Notes under the pieces: model-generated
Database searches by the model: none
Seen by the model: only the letters and a program-made list of their open reading frames with translations
What the model was told of the DNA's origin: nothing
Program-made: the position numbers and the translations under genes
Origin: Endotrypanum monterogeii
Lineage: Eukaryota; Euglenozoa; Kinetoplastea; Trypanosomatida; Trypanosomatidae
Direction of reading: 5' to 3'
NCBI GenBank assembly: GCA_000333855.2
Contig: CM007348.1
Location: 805,837-855,101, forward strand
DNA length: 49,265 bases
In this document: one piece after another, positions 17,875 through 27,681 of the stretch
Numbering within the stretch: the stretch's first letter is position 1
How the letters are laid out: the number at the start of each line of letters is the position of its first letter

Positions 17875-19050
17875 ATGCTTCGTCGTCTGTCGACGCGTGT
17901 CATGCCCGCTGTGTGCAGCGCGGCTCACAACACGGGCTTGCGCTTCTGCTTGAGCATCAATGTGCCTACGATCGCCGAGTCCATCAGCACCGGGAAAGTG
18001 GTTAACTGGACTAAGAAGGTTGGTGATGCCGTCGCCGAGGATGAGATCATTTGCCAGATCGAGTCCGACAAGCTCAACGTTGACGTCCGCGCGCCGAAAA
18101 GCGGCGTCATTACCAAGATCAACTTCGAAGATGGCGCGGACGTTGAGGTGGGTGCAGAGCTGTCCACGATGAAGGAGGGCCCGGCGCCATCGGCGTCGTC
18201 CCAGAGTCCCGCGGCAGCGAAGCCGGCCGCATCCCAAACGGAGGTTCCCAAGGCAGAGGCACCCAAGGCTGCAGCCCCTGCTGCTGCTGCGGCGCCCATT
18301 GCTGCTGCTGCTCCTAAGACTGCGGTGAAGGCGATTGCTGGTGCTGACCCGCGTACCAAGAGTGTTCGTATTTCCTCTATGCGCCGTCGCATCGCGGACC
18401 GCCTCAAGGCAAGTCAGAACACGGCTGCGATGCTGACAACGTTTAACGAGATCGACATGACGCCCCTGTTCCAGTTGCGGGAGAAGTACAAGGACGAGTT
18501 CCATAAACGACACGAGGTCAAGTTGGGACTGATGTCGCCTTTCGTGAAGGCCAGCGCGATCGCACTCAAGGACGTGCCGATTGTGAACGCATCCTTCGGC
18601 AATGACACAATTGACTATCACGATTTCGTAGACATTGCAATAGCCGTGGCGACACCGCGCGGACTTGTTGTGCCAGTGATTCGTGACGTTCAAAACATGA
18701 ACTTGGCGAACATTGAAGGTGCCATCGCCGACTACGCCGCCCGTGCGCGGATCAACAAACTCACGATGTCTGAGATGACGGGGGGGACGTTCACCATATC
18801 CAACGGCGGGGTCTTCGGGTCTTGGATGGGCACGCCGATCATCAACCCACCGCATAGCGCCATCCTCGGCATGCATGCCATCAAGAAGAAGCCATGGGTT
18901 GTGGGCAACGAGATCAAGATCCGGGATATTATGGCGGTTGCTCTGACCTATGACCACCGCCTAATCGACGGCAGCGACGCGGTAACCTTCCTAGTCAAGG
19001 TGAAAAATTTGATTGAGGATCCTGCGCGTATGGTGTTGGATCTTTCCTAG
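17875..19050 (+). CDS. KGD2: 2-oxoglutarate dehydrogenase complex E2, dihydrolipoamide succinyltransferase
   Basis: A protein of 391 residues that transfers the succinyl group from lipoamide to CoA in the mitochondrial TCA-cycle complex. A basic, hydroxylated N-terminus (1-27) looks like a mitochondrial presequence. One lipoyl domain follows (about 27-100) with the lipoylated lysine expected at K66 in ESDKLNV. An Ala/Pro-rich swinging linker covers about 102-155. The catalytic acyltransferase domain (about 160-391) carries the HxxxDG motif at H361-D365-G366. The peripheral subunit-binding domain seen in bacterial and pyruvate E2 proteins is not recognisable, as in other eukaryotic 2-oxoglutarate E2s. 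The succinyl- rather than acetyltransferase assignment follows from the single lipoyl domain, that absence and the overall match. Confidence 0.95.
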   Translation: MLRRLSTRVMPAVCSAAHNTGLRFCLSINVPTIAESISTGKVVNWTKKVGDAVAEDEIICQIESDKLNVDVRAPKSGVITKINFEDGADVEVGAELSTMKEGPAPSASSQSPAAAKPAASQTEVPKAEAPKAAAPAAAAAPIAAAAPKTAVKAIAGADPRTKSVRISSMRRRIADRLKASQNTAAMLTTFNEIDMTPLFQLREKYKDEFHKRHEVKLGLMSPFVKASAIALKDVPIVNASFGNDTIDYHDFVDIAIAVATPRGLVVPVIRDVQNMNLANIEGAIADYAARARINKLTMSEMTGGTFTISNGGVFGSWMGTPIINPPHSAILGMHAIKKKPWVVGNEIKIRDIMAVALTYDHRLIDGSDAVTFLVKVKNLIEDPARMVLDLS

Positions 19051-19360
19051 GCGCCACGGAAAGTGGATGAATACACGTATGTAAAGAGAGGGGGGGGCAG
19101 TAGATATATCGGGAGGTGAGGTGCGGTGTGTTGGGGAGGGGGGAAGGGTTTTTGGGGATACGTTGTACGATGTCCTCTTGGCTCCCTTCTTCTTTCTCTT
19201 TTTTTTTTCTATTCACATTTCTCTGTTTTGTGGCATCATCCACTGACGTCTTCTCTGACCGCGTTCGCCTCTCACTTGGTCTACTAGACTTTGCTCAGGC
19301 GTTTTGCATACGCTTCACCCCCCCCCTCTGCCGTGTATTAGGTTTGCAATGTGCTAGTAT

Positions 19361-19384
19361 TATATATATATATATATATATATA
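19361..19384. repeat. (TA)n microsatellite
   Basis: Twelve TA units, about 310 bp after the E2 stop codon. Confidence 0.95.
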
Positions 19385-19446
19385 GGGACTCTGGTTTCTC
19401 GTCCTTCTACGTTTTGCGTATGCGCGCTGGTGACCGCCTCTCTTTC

Positions 19447-19450
<4 letters not shown>

Positions 19451-19480
<30 letters not shown>
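19451..19480. repeat. (TG)15 microsatellite
   Basis: Fifteen TG units followed by an imperfect TATG extension. Confidence 0.95.
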
Positions 19481-19488
<8 letters not shown>

Positions 19489-19507
19489 TATGTAAACCGC
19501 CGTGGAT

Positions 19508-19565
19508 GGGGGGGGGTAGAAATGGATTGATGAATCCCAATACATAATCCCGAAGACCCCCCCCC
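19508..19565. repeat. Nested G-run/C-run hairpin
   Basis: G9 at 19508-19516 can pair with C9 at 19557-19565. Inside lies a second perfect hairpin, GGATT (19524-19528) with AATCC (19533-19537) and a four-base loop. Confidence 0.55.
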
Positions 19566-19574
19566 TCCCCCATG

Positions 19575-19618
19575 ACACACACACACACACACATACATAC
19601 ATGCATACATACATACAT
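19575..19618. repeat. (CA)n / (CATA)n microsatellite
   Basis: About nine CA units run into CATA repeats. Confidence 0.9.
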
Positions 19619-20181
19619 TCGAAACAGATACTCCTTCCTGTGGGGCGTGTGTGCGTGGATGGTTGGGTAATGCACGCGATTTTTTTTTTTGTTAGGTTGT
19701 TTTTTTTTCTTCGTTATTACCATATTACGAACTCTCTCCCTATATATTATATTTCTACCCCTCCCCCCTCCTCTCCCTCTCCCTCCCCCTCCCCGCTCTC
19801 CAAGCCTGGTCTGGTCTGGATGTGTTTCTGTTTCACTGGTATACAAAGGGGAGGGTGATGGGTACGAGGGGTTCCGGGAGCGATGTGTCTGTGTGTGCGC
19901 GGCGCACAAACCTCTACATAACTTTTTGTGTGTAATATGCTGTGAGGCGCGGTGTGTGGGGGGGGGTGGGTGTCCGTGTTATTGACCCGCGGTAACGAGC
20001 CCCCCTTCCCTCCCCCCTTTTCCCCCTCGGGCGCGTCTCGCTTGTAAATGATGTTCAAGCATATCTTCCCTCACTCTGCCTGTTCCTCTGCCTTAATCAC
20101 ATTCCGCCCACCACGTCTCCTCCTCTAGATGCTTCATATTTGTGGTTCTCCTTGGCTCGTAATTTCGTCGTCGAAAAAGAA

Positions 20182-20208
20182 GGGGGGCGAGAGGGGGCGG
20201 GGTGGGGG
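20182..20208 (+). other. G-quadruplex motif on the transcript strand
   Basis: Four G runs of six, five, four and five bases are separated by CGAGA, C and T. Located about 1.1 kb downstream of the E2 gene. Confidence 0.6.
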
Positions 20209-20327
20209 ACAGTTCGCATGACGACTGTGGCTGACCTCCAACGACGCTTGTCTTGGAGACATGTATGCTGTCTCACTTCCCCTTTTCCCTCCCTCCCTCC
20301 TCCCGTTCTCTATATCTAGTGGATATA

Positions 20328-20332
<5 letters not shown>

Positions 20333-20368
<36 letters not shown>
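20333..20368. repeat. (AT)n microsatellite
   Basis: An AT tract of about 36 bp with one G interruption near its start. Confidence 0.95.
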
Positions 20369-20371
<3 letters not shown>

Positions 20372-21202
20372 CGTGTGTATTTGTGTGTGTCTTTGTTCTT
20401 ATTTGTGCACGTTTTGATTGATGTTTTTTTTTTTTATTACTGTATGCACTGCGGGGTCATATTTTTCGCACCGAGACTTTGAATCAATGTGCGACCAGCG
20501 CGTGTGTACAAATCTATGTATGTGTGCCGCGGGGCAAGCGATATATCATGTGTGTAGGGGAGATTGGAGAGTGTGATATCAATGCAATCAGTGTTGTTGT
20601 GGTCTGGGGAGGGTGAGTGGGAGGAGAAAGGAACCGTAACACACCTCTCGCTAAGGTCATGTGGAGAGGTACGTGATTTGCAGCACCACGCAAATTCTAA
20701 CCACTCCAAAAAAAAAAAAAAGAGCTATCATGACAAAAAAAAAAGAATAAACAGCATCATTGAGAGTGGTACCCTTTTTGGTATCAAGGTTGCTTTTCTC
20801 TCTACGCAACACGTACATGCACACATACACGGCCTTTGTCATTGAGTTATTTGCACCTCTTCCTCTGCAGATAATGAACAGGTGTGGATTCGATCCTTTC
20901 CCGTAAACATAAAGGAAAACAAGCGCGTGCATGTGTGTGCGTGACTGTGGTTGTATCTGTTTCTGTGTCTCTTGCCTCCGTCCACACATCACTTTTTCCC
21001 TTTGCGTTTGCCTGCGTGCCTTTCTCTTGTTTCTTCGTCGTACGTGCTCATTTGTTTCATGCTTTTATGTTGTATCGTCTCATGTTCTCTACGGTACTGT
21101 GGCTACCATCGTGTGTTTTGGTGTGGGTGCCCTATGAAAAAAAAAAAAACGCTGCTCCTGTGCGTTGTAAGTATTTAGTCATTCCCTCTATCACACGCAT
21201 CC

Positions 21203-21235
21203 CACACACACACACGCACACACACACGCACACAC

Positions 21236-21270
<35 letters not shown>
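21203..21270. repeat. (CA)n tract with regular CG interruptions
   Basis: A 68-bp CA tract in which CGCACACACACA-type 12-bp units recur before a pure CA end. This indicates higher-order tandem duplication of a mutated unit. Confidence 0.9.
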
Positions 21271-21272
<2 letters not shown>

Positions 21273-22267
21273 GTGGGGTATGTATATTAATCCAACGCGC
21301 CTGAATCAGTTTATTATTTATTGCCGCGTTGCTTTTTCTCCAACCCCTTTCTCCCCCTTTTTTTTGTAGTTTCTTCATCACTCTCTTCACTACTTATCAC
21401 CACCCAACCTTGCACATGCTGATGAGGAGGAGAACAGGTCATCTTCGCCGACACGTCCTCTCCCCCCCCCTTCCCAGCTGATGTTTCTCTTGTCAAGATT
21501 CTTTTAGCTTTGAGCTGTTTCTGTCTGTCTGTCTGCATTTATATTCCCCCCCCATCCCCCTTTCCCTCTTTGTTTCTTCCTCGTTGTCCCCATCCGTAAA
21601 TATCTGAAGGCGGTAAACACGATGGTGTGGATGGGGGGCAGCTCGCTTGATCGTGAAAAGAGGGAGGGAGGGAAGAATAGCAGCAAATCCCAAGAGAGGT
21701 AAGGAAAGAGGGGCAGCACTAACCGAAGCAAACACACATGGTCACTCGTCCAGCGCCGCTCCTCTCGGAAAACAAAAAAAAACTTAGCGTGGTGGAGGAG
21801 TCATGCACGATTGGCTGCAAACGTGAATACATACGAGTGAGCCGACTTCTATTGTTCAGTAGGGGTGGTGTTTCGCTTGTCATTTTGCTGACTGATACCA
21901 TTGCGATACGGCTCGGGTTGACAGAGCGTACCCCCGAGCACAAGATGGACTTTATTGCTAACCTCGTTGCGTGTGAAAGCGATGCGAGTGCCGTTTTTTT
22001 TTTTTGGTGACCTCTTTTTCCCTCCTCCCTTCTCTTCAGTCACATGTTCTTGTTACGCAACCTTGACCCCTCCTCCTCCTCCTCCTCTTCTCTCTCCCTC
22101 CCTCCCTCCTTTTCTGTTCACCTGTGCCCCCTTTCTCATCGCCATCCAACCGGCCTCCTTGCGTGTCACTGTGGTAACGACGGCCATCATAGATACCCTA
22201 GTCACACCCTTCCGGACCCCTGATCAACACTCATCCAACCCACCCCCCGCCCTCGTTTCATTACAAA

Positions 22268-22344
22268 ACTCTTTTTGCTCCGTATCGTCTCCCCCCCCTC
22301 CCCCTCCCCCTCCCCCTCCCCCTCCCCCCCGTCTCGAACTGAAG
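22268..22344 (+). promoter_or_regulatory. Hexanucleotide-repeat polypyrimidine tract and acceptor for V-ATPase B
   Basis: The tract at about 22289-22330 is mostly repeats of TCCCCC. The first AG after it is at 22343-22344 and a second at 22353-22354. The implied 5' UTR is 5-15 nt. Confidence 0.6.
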
Positions 22345-22359
22345 CACGTACGCAGCAAA

Positions 22360-23847
22360 ATGGTTCATGAGGAAGAGAACGTTCGTGTGTTGTCGAAGCA
22401 GGAGCTGCTCGACACACACATCAAGGAGCTCAGTGGGGACTACTCTGTGAAGCCGCATCTGGAGTACACCACGATCCGTGCGGTCAATGGTCCTCTTGTG
22501 ATCCTAGAGGATGTGCGAAAGCCGATTTTCGCCGAAATTGTGAAGATCGAGCTGGCAGACGGTACCAGGCGCCGCGGGCAGGTTCTCGAGGTAGATGGCA
22601 CCAAGGCTGTTGTGCAGGTCTTTGAGGGCACGTCCGGCATTGATGTTGTGCGCTCCAAGTGTGAGTTCACCGGAAAGGTGATGGAGCTCGGCGTAAGCGA
22701 GGACATGCTGGGCCGCATATTCAATGGATCTGGCATTCCGATCGACAACGGGCCACCGGTTTTGCCAGAGCAGTTCCGTAATATTGAAGGTATTCCCATC
22801 AACCCACGGGCACGTGTTTACCCTGAGGAGATGATCCAGACGGGCATCTCGTCCATTGATGTGATGACCTCTATTTCTCGTGGCCAAAAGATTCCGCTCT
22901 TCTCCGGTGCGGGTCTGCCACACAATGAGATTGCTGCGCAGATTGTGCGTCAGGCCGGTCTGGTCAAGCGCGAAGGCAAGACAGAGGATTTCTGTGTCGT
23001 CTTCGCCGCCATGGGTGTCAATCAGGAGACGGCCCGCTTTTTCCGCACCGAGTTCGAGCAGAATGGATCAATGGAGAAGACGGTTCTCTTTCTGAACCTC
23101 GCGAATGATCCAACTATTGAGCGTATCGTTACCCCACGTCTGGCCCTCACCACTGCCGAGTACCTCGCCTATGACTGCGGCAAACACGTGCTCGTTATTC
23201 TTACTGATATGTCGTCGTACGCCGATGCCCTACGTGAGGTTTCAGCCGCCCGCGAGGAGGTGCCTGGTCGTCGCGGTTTCCCTGGTTACATGTACACAGA
23301 TTTAGCGTGCATCTACGAGCGTGCTGGTCGTGTGCTCGGCCGGGCCGGTTCTATTACGCAGATCCCCATTCTTTCTATGCCGAACGATGATATCACCCAC
23401 CCCATCCCAGATCTCACGGGGTACATTACAGAGGGTCAAATTTATGTCGATCGGCAACTGCACAACCGCCAGCTCTACCCGCCAATTAATATTCTACCCT
23501 CACTGTCACGTTTGATGAAGAATGCCATTGGTGAGGGCATGACCCGAAAGGATCATAGCGGTGTGAGCAACCAAATGTATGCTGCCTATGCCATCAGCCG
23601 AGATATTTTGGCCATGAAGGCCGTCGTCGGCGAGGAGGCATTGAGTAGCGAGGATCTATTGTACCTCGAGTTTCTCGACAAATTCGAGCACAAGTTCATC
23701 TGCCAGGGATTCTACGAGACGCGGGATATCTTCCAGAGTCTAGATTTGTGCTGGGAGCTACTGCGCACGTTCCCCAAAAGTATGCTGAACAAGATCGATA
23801 TCAAGACTCGCGACGAGTTTTATGATCGACACCCGGGCCGCAAGTAG
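22360..23847 (+). CDS. VATB: V-type proton ATPase subunit B
   Basis: A protein of 495 residues, a normal length for the non-catalytic B subunit of the V1 hexamer. V1 drives proton pumping into acidocalcisomes, lysosome-like compartments and other endomembranes. Seen: an N-terminal beta-barrel domain (about 35-105), the degenerate P-loop SGAGLP (182-187) replacing the Walker A of subunit A, and the conserved [34 protein letters not shown] and [22 protein letters not shown] blocks shared by B subunits. It ends with the usual helical domain. The open frame extends 135 codons upstream to a non-ATG codon, but that part translates the C/T-rich splice tract, so the start at 22360 (MVHEEENVR) is chosen. 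Confidence 0.97.
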   Translation: MVHEEENVRVLSKQELLDTHIKELSGDYSVKPHLEYTTIRAVNGPLVILEDVRKPIFAEIVKIELADGTRRRGQVLEVDGTKAVVQVFEGTSGIDVVRSKCEFTGKVMELGVSEDMLGRIFNGSGIPIDNGPPVLPEQFRNIEGIPINPRARVYPEEMIQTGISSIDVMTSISRGQKIPLFSGAGLPHNEIAAQIVRQAGLVKREGKTEDFCVVFAAMGVNQETARFFRTEFEQNGSMEKTVLFLNLANDPTIERIVTPRLALTTAEYLAYDCGKHVLVILTDMSSYADALREVSAAREEVPGRRGFPGYMYTDLACIYERAGRVLGRAGSITQIPILSMPNDDITHPIPDLTGYITEGQIYVDRQLHNRQLYPPINILPSLSRLMKNAIGEGMTRKDHSGVSNQMYAAYAISRDILAMKAVVGEEALSSEDLLYLEFLDKFEHKFICQGFYETRDIFQSLDLCWELLRTFPKSMLNKIDIKTRDEFYDRHPGRK

Positions 23848-24738
23848 CCAGCAGGGCCTCCAGAGATGGGTTAAGGAGTGTGAGCGAACCAGCGAAGACA
23901 CTGGCGACAGGCTAGGCTGCCCGTTCGACTGGCGCTCACTGTGTGTCTCCTCTGCTATGGCCTTACTCTCACTGCGGTGAGCTGTCGAAGTTTCTCTCCA
24001 TTTGTTTTCTAGTTTTTTTTTGTTACGCTATGCAGCATCTTGCTGTGTGTGTGTATGTGTGCGGATTCATTCTTTTTATGCGTGTTTTGTGTTTATCGTT
24101 GTTGAAAAAAACACACGGAAATTTCTTCCGTGTGTGTTTGTCTGTCTTTTTCTTCTCTTCCCCTCCCCCTCCTCCCCCCCCCCCCTGTGGTTGCTGTCCC
24201 CTCCTTTCTCTCCACATATGCCTTTCGTGGGTATGCTGGAGTGTACATCTCACACAGCCGTCCTTCCTTCTTCTGTGCGGCGTCTCCTTCGCACGCTTCC
24301 ATGGCTCCGGTGATCGTCCTGCTTCGATATGTACTCGCATCGAACAAGAAGAGGCAACAACACTCGCTACGTTTTTTTGTATGTTCCCGCTTTGCGAATT
24401 GAGGAGGTGAGAAGCGTCGGCGCGACTGGTAGCCCCGGATGAATGAATCGAGGGGCAGTAGGAAGAGGTTTGGCGAGGCACAGAAGGCTCTGTTGCTTCC
24501 CCCCCCCCCCTTCCTCCCTCTCGCCCCACGCAATTTTTTTTTTCTTGTCCTGATCCGCCCCTCTAGATCAGGAGCCACATACATACAGAAGAGGTATCCA
24601 TGTGCTTGCGGATATTCGTAGATGCGTACGCACATCAACTGGAAGAGCGGAGATATGCCCACATAACGTTAAAAGAATCGGAATTGGGATGTCGGAGGTG
24701 GTAGCTGGAAACATGAATCGTGTCTTGAAGAGTAGAGG

Positions 24739-24777
24739 AGGACATGGAGGGCGGAGGACATGGAGGGCGGAGGGCGG
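24739..24777 (+). repeat. 16-bp tandem repeat
   Basis: Two perfect copies of AGGACATGGAGGGCGG followed by a partial third (AGGGCGG). No open frame covers it convincingly. Confidence 0.85.
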
Positions 24778-24885
24778 AGCCGAGCCGGTGCCGACATGTC
24801 AATGGAGTATTATGGTGATATCGCAGTTAAACGTTCTTCCTTTTGTGAAAGATGACTCGCACTCTTTTACTTTTCCCTTCTTACT

Positions 24886-24888
<3 letters not shown>

Positions 24889-24919
<31 letters not shown>
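24889..24919. repeat. (GT)n microsatellite
   Basis: About fifteen GT units. Confidence 0.95.
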
Positions 24920-24920
<1 letters not shown>

Positions 24921-25363
24921 CAAGGTGTTTGTTTTTACGCATATATATGTATATATATGTATGCCCCCTTGTGTATGTGTAGCATACTCACTTCTACGAC
25001 TTGATGTTCTCCTCGTACAAGTGCGTGTTGTAATCGTGAGAAAGCAGCACAGTGAAGCGGGTCAAAATTTCGATGTGTCAAGTGATGGCGTGCACGTACA
25101 GAGTGAAAACACTTTGGCGGCCCCGCTTCGACCGAGGCCAACCACCACAAGAAGGGGCAGCTCTATATCCGCAAGTGTCCAAACAACGAGAGGCAAGTGT
25201 GGTTCGATGCGCCGCGTGCTCGTTCGCGATCCCCCCTCCCCTCCCTCCACCTCGCCTTCGGTAACACACTGATTGGGTGTCTCTACCCTCCTTTTCTCGC
25301 TTCGTTTGCATGCTATTTGTCTACCTCCTCGCTCCTCCTCCTCACATAAACGTCCCCCCCCTC

Positions 25364-25371
<8 letters not shown>

Positions 25372-25396
<25 letters not shown>

Positions 25397-25399
25397 ACA
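25372..25399. repeat. (CA)n microsatellite
   Basis: Fourteen CA units after a C/T-rich stretch. Confidence 0.95.
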
Positions 25400-25626
25400 A
25401 TTTATCGCGATAAAGTTTCAGTGCGGCAAAATTGCGTCGCATCGCTTACTAGTGTGTGGGAGCAGCGGTTGATTAGCCCCCTCTTTCGCTCATCTTATTC
25501 CCTCCCTTTTGTACCCCCTCTTATCCACACTTTCCCTCCTGATTGTGCTTTGTCATCTGAAGTGACTCGTTTGGGGAACCGAGGTGATCTCTCTCGTGTT
25601 CTTATTTAAATTTGCTGGCGATAGGT

Positions 25627-25673
25627 TCCCTTCTTAACTATTTTTGTTTGTGCTGCTCTCATCTTTGCATCAG
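25627..25673 (+). promoter_or_regulatory. Polypyrimidine tract and acceptor for eIF2B gamma
   Basis: A T/C-rich run (about 25627-25668) is followed by the first AG at 25672-25673, four bases before the ATG. A very short leader is implied. Confidence 0.55.
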
Positions 25674-25677
25674 CGTC

Positions 25678-27681
25678 ATGTCCTCCGACATTGCTGCGTC
25701 TTGCCTGCTCGACATTGTCGTGTTTGCGGGAGGCGACTCACTAGATTTGATGCCGCTGACCGCCGTCGAGCAGAAGATTATGCTGCGCATATGCAATCGA
25801 CCTTTGATTTGGTACTGCATAACGCCATGGATTGAGGCAGGTTTTCGCAGCTTCTTCTTGTGCGTCAACGAGGACTATGCAACTCTGCGGGCGTATCTCT
25901 CTCGTGCCTACGAGGGTATCGATTTTCATTATATTCTCGTGCCCTCCAAGGTTGGCGATCACCCGTCCACGACCTGCGACGCGGTTAAGGCGTACCTCAA
26001 GTACAAGGAAGCGCTCCGGGTCGGTGAGGAGGATTCCCTCGCCGAGGCTTCTGGCGGTGTACTGGATCGTGAGGACTCAGCAACAAATCCGGTCGTCAGC
26101 GGGAGCCGCTCTCCTGGAGTAGCCTCGCAGCACGAAGCTCAGCTGTACCGTGGTGGCAGTACCTGTCGAAGTCATAGTGGTAGCCCCAGGCATAAAAATC
26201 GTAATCCGCTGAAGCTGGAGCACATGAACAGCGCCGGGCTCCCGCGCGACGCTCTGCTCCTGAGCTGTGATACTATCCTCGTCGACGTTGACGTGACAAC
26301 CTTTGTGGAGCAGCATTACGCCTCCATGTCATCCGTGACAGCGATGCTTTACCGCCCTATGCGTAAGCGTGGTGGCGGTGATCACAAGGGCGGTAATGGA
26401 CAGGCGAAGGCTGGCGTTAGCGCGCCGGCTGGCTCTGTGGAGGCGACGTATACCCATGCACTGTCATGCGTTGCCTATGAGGAGGTGGATGAGGTTGCTT
26501 CTATGGCACTCGGGGCAGCCTCTAGCGCACCGTCCTCTTCACACAGCCGCCGTTTGCGAGGCGGGACCCCGTCACAGATGCAGTATGCTTCCGCAGTCTT
26601 GGGTGTACGCTCACCCTGCGAGGCACGCAACGCGACGACCGAGTCCCCTCATGTTCACCATCACCGTATGCACTACCTCAACCCACTGGAGGGGAGGCCG
26701 GAGGTGCGCATCACCATGGCGTTTGCTGCGCGCCGCCCACACATGACCTTTGCTGCCGACGTCCTCGACGCCCACGCGTATTTGATGAGGCGGTGGGTCC
26801 TTGAGCTCATCGCGGAGTCCGCCGGCGTGGCTGACATGACTGTCCGTAAAGATATCGTGCCTCTGTTGGCACGTAGCCAGCATACCACTGTGAACTCCGC
26901 AGAGAACGTGTTCGCAACGCCTGCAGACAAGTTGAAGATGAACGTGCCCCTTCACTGGATCGGCGAGGGTGCCGATATCTCCGCGCAGTCGCTTAACGCC
27001 GCGTGTGGGTCGTGGCTACCGGAGGTGACGGACTCGCTTCGAGTGTTTTGTACCATCTACGAAGAGAGTTCAGATGTGGGGCTACGTATTTATCGGATGA
27101 ACACCCGGGACAACTATCGCGCACTGAACCATGACATCATATCGGCGAAGTGCTTCCAGCTTCACCTTGAGGAACCTCAACTAAGCGCCGGTGTCGCAGC
27201 CAGGGGCGGTGCCGGGGGTGCTGTGAATTGGTCAGCGTTGCCGTCTTTGCTTCCTCAAGCCCCTCTGCACACTGGCCACGCCTCGGGTGCAGGGGGTGCA
27301 GCTCACAGCGATAGCGGCAAACAGGCGCCGTCCGCTGCTGCCATGGCGCTTTCCACACTTCAGCCCGACAACCCGATCACGTTGAGGGAGAAGTTGGGTG
27401 ACCAGCAGGTGTTTATTGTGGGTAGCTTCATCGACTCAGTCCCGCCACCAAACGCGTTCGTGACTCGAAGCGTCATTGGTGCCCACGTTACTCTGGAGCC
27501 CGGCGCTCGCATCACAGACAGCATCCTGATGGGTAATGTTGAGATTGGTGCCCGGGCTGTTGTCTCGCGTAGTGTCATCGGCACTGGTGCCGTGGTGAAC
27601 GCAGGATGTCGAGTTGTGGGGACAATTGTTGGTCCCCGCTGTGTTGTGGAGGAGAACGCGAACGACACAATAATTGAGTAG
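25678..27681 (+). CDS. EIF2B3: Translation initiation factor eIF2B, gamma subunit-like
   Basis: A protein of 667 residues. eIF2B is the GDP/GTP exchange factor for eIF2; the gamma subunit pairs with epsilon in the catalytic subcomplex. The N-terminal nucleotidyltransferase fold is seen in LDIVVFAGG, CNRPLIWYCITPWIEAGF and the DALLLSCDTILVDVD strand. The conserved late block NVPLHWIGEGADISAQSLN also fits. The C-terminus (about 580-667) is a left-handed beta-helix of hexapeptide repeats (VIGAHV, SILMGNV, SVIGTGAVV, TIVGPRCVV). Two Ser/Gly-rich insertions (about 112-180 and 227-345) explain why it is longer than the usual 450 residues. The Gly-rich nucleotide-binding loop is degenerate, as expected of a non-enzymatic subunit. 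Gamma rather than epsilon, because no C-terminal HEAT (W2) domain follows. Confidence 0.82.
   Translation: MSSDIAASCLLDIVVFAGGDSLDLMPLTAVEQKIMLRICNRPLIWYCITPWIEAGFRSFFLCVNEDYATLRAYLSRAYEGIDFHYILVPSKVGDHPSTTCDAVKAYLKYKEALRVGEEDSLAEASGGVLDREDSATNPVVSGSRSPGVASQHEAQLYRGGSTCRSHSGSPRHKNRNPLKLEHMNSAGLPRDALLLSCDTILVDVDVTTFVEQHYASMSSVTAMLYRPMRKRGGGDHKGGNGQAKAGVSAPAGSVEATYTHALSCVAYEEVDEVASMALGAASSAPSSSHSRRLRGGTPSQMQYASAVLGVRSPCEARNATTESPHVHHHRMHYLNPLEGRPEVRITMAFAARRPHMTFAADVLDAHAYLMRRWVLELIAESAGVADMTVRKDIVPLLARSQHTTVNSAENVFATPADKLKMNVPLHWIGEGADISAQSLNAACGSWLPEVTDSLRVFCTIYEESSDVGLRIYRMNTRDNYRALNHDIISAKCFQLHLEEPQLSAGVAARGGAGGAVNWSALPSLLPQAPLHTGHASGAGGAAHSDSGKQAPSAAAMALSTLQPDNPITLREKLGDQQVFIVGSFIDSVPPPNAFVTRSVIGAHVTLEPGARITDSILMGNVEIGARAVVSRSVIGTGAVVNAGCRVVGTIVGPRCVVEENANDTIIE

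Larger units (their letters stand above)
19051..22267. other. 3.2-kb gene-free stretch upstream of V-ATPase B
   Basis: Nothing here looks like protein in any frame. It is packed with simple sequence: TA (19361-19384, 20333-20368), GT (19451-19480), CA/CATA (19575-19618), a 68-bp CA tract with CG interruptions (21203-21270), a nested hairpin (19508-19565) and a strong G-run motif (20182-20208). An undetected non-coding RNA or a long 3' UTR is possible. Confidence 0.55.
23848..25600. other. Spacer between V-ATPase B and eIF2B gamma
   Basis: No supported gene. It holds C/T-rich runs (about 24155-24187, 24497-24520), a 16-bp tandem (24739-24777), a GT tract (24889-24919) and a CA tract (25372-25399). 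Confidence 0.55.

Noticed and set aside
17839..18957. Long open frame on the minus strand (372 codons) opposite the E2 gene
   Set aside because: It is the antisense shadow of a strongly conserved gene with biased codons; its translation has no recognisable pattern and it lies against the direction of every other gene.
20880..20905. Possible tRNA T-loop-like sequence (GATTCGATCC)
   Set aside because: No pairing T-stem, D-arm, anticodon arm or acceptor stem can be built around it.
21203..21270. Regularly interrupted CA tract resembling a repeat array
   Set aside because: It is a dinucleotide microsatellite without spacers; no CRISPR would be expected in this organism.
20884..21369. Plus-strand open frame of 161 codons
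   Set aside because: Its second half translates a CA tract as Thr-His repeats and its first half is Phe/Val/Cys-rich, typical of T- and GT-rich spacer.
21955..22359. N-terminal extension of V-ATPase subunit B
   Set aside because: The 135 extra codons translate the C/T-rich splice tract (poly-Pro) and exceed the normal family length; an in-frame ATG at 21982 lies before the acceptor.
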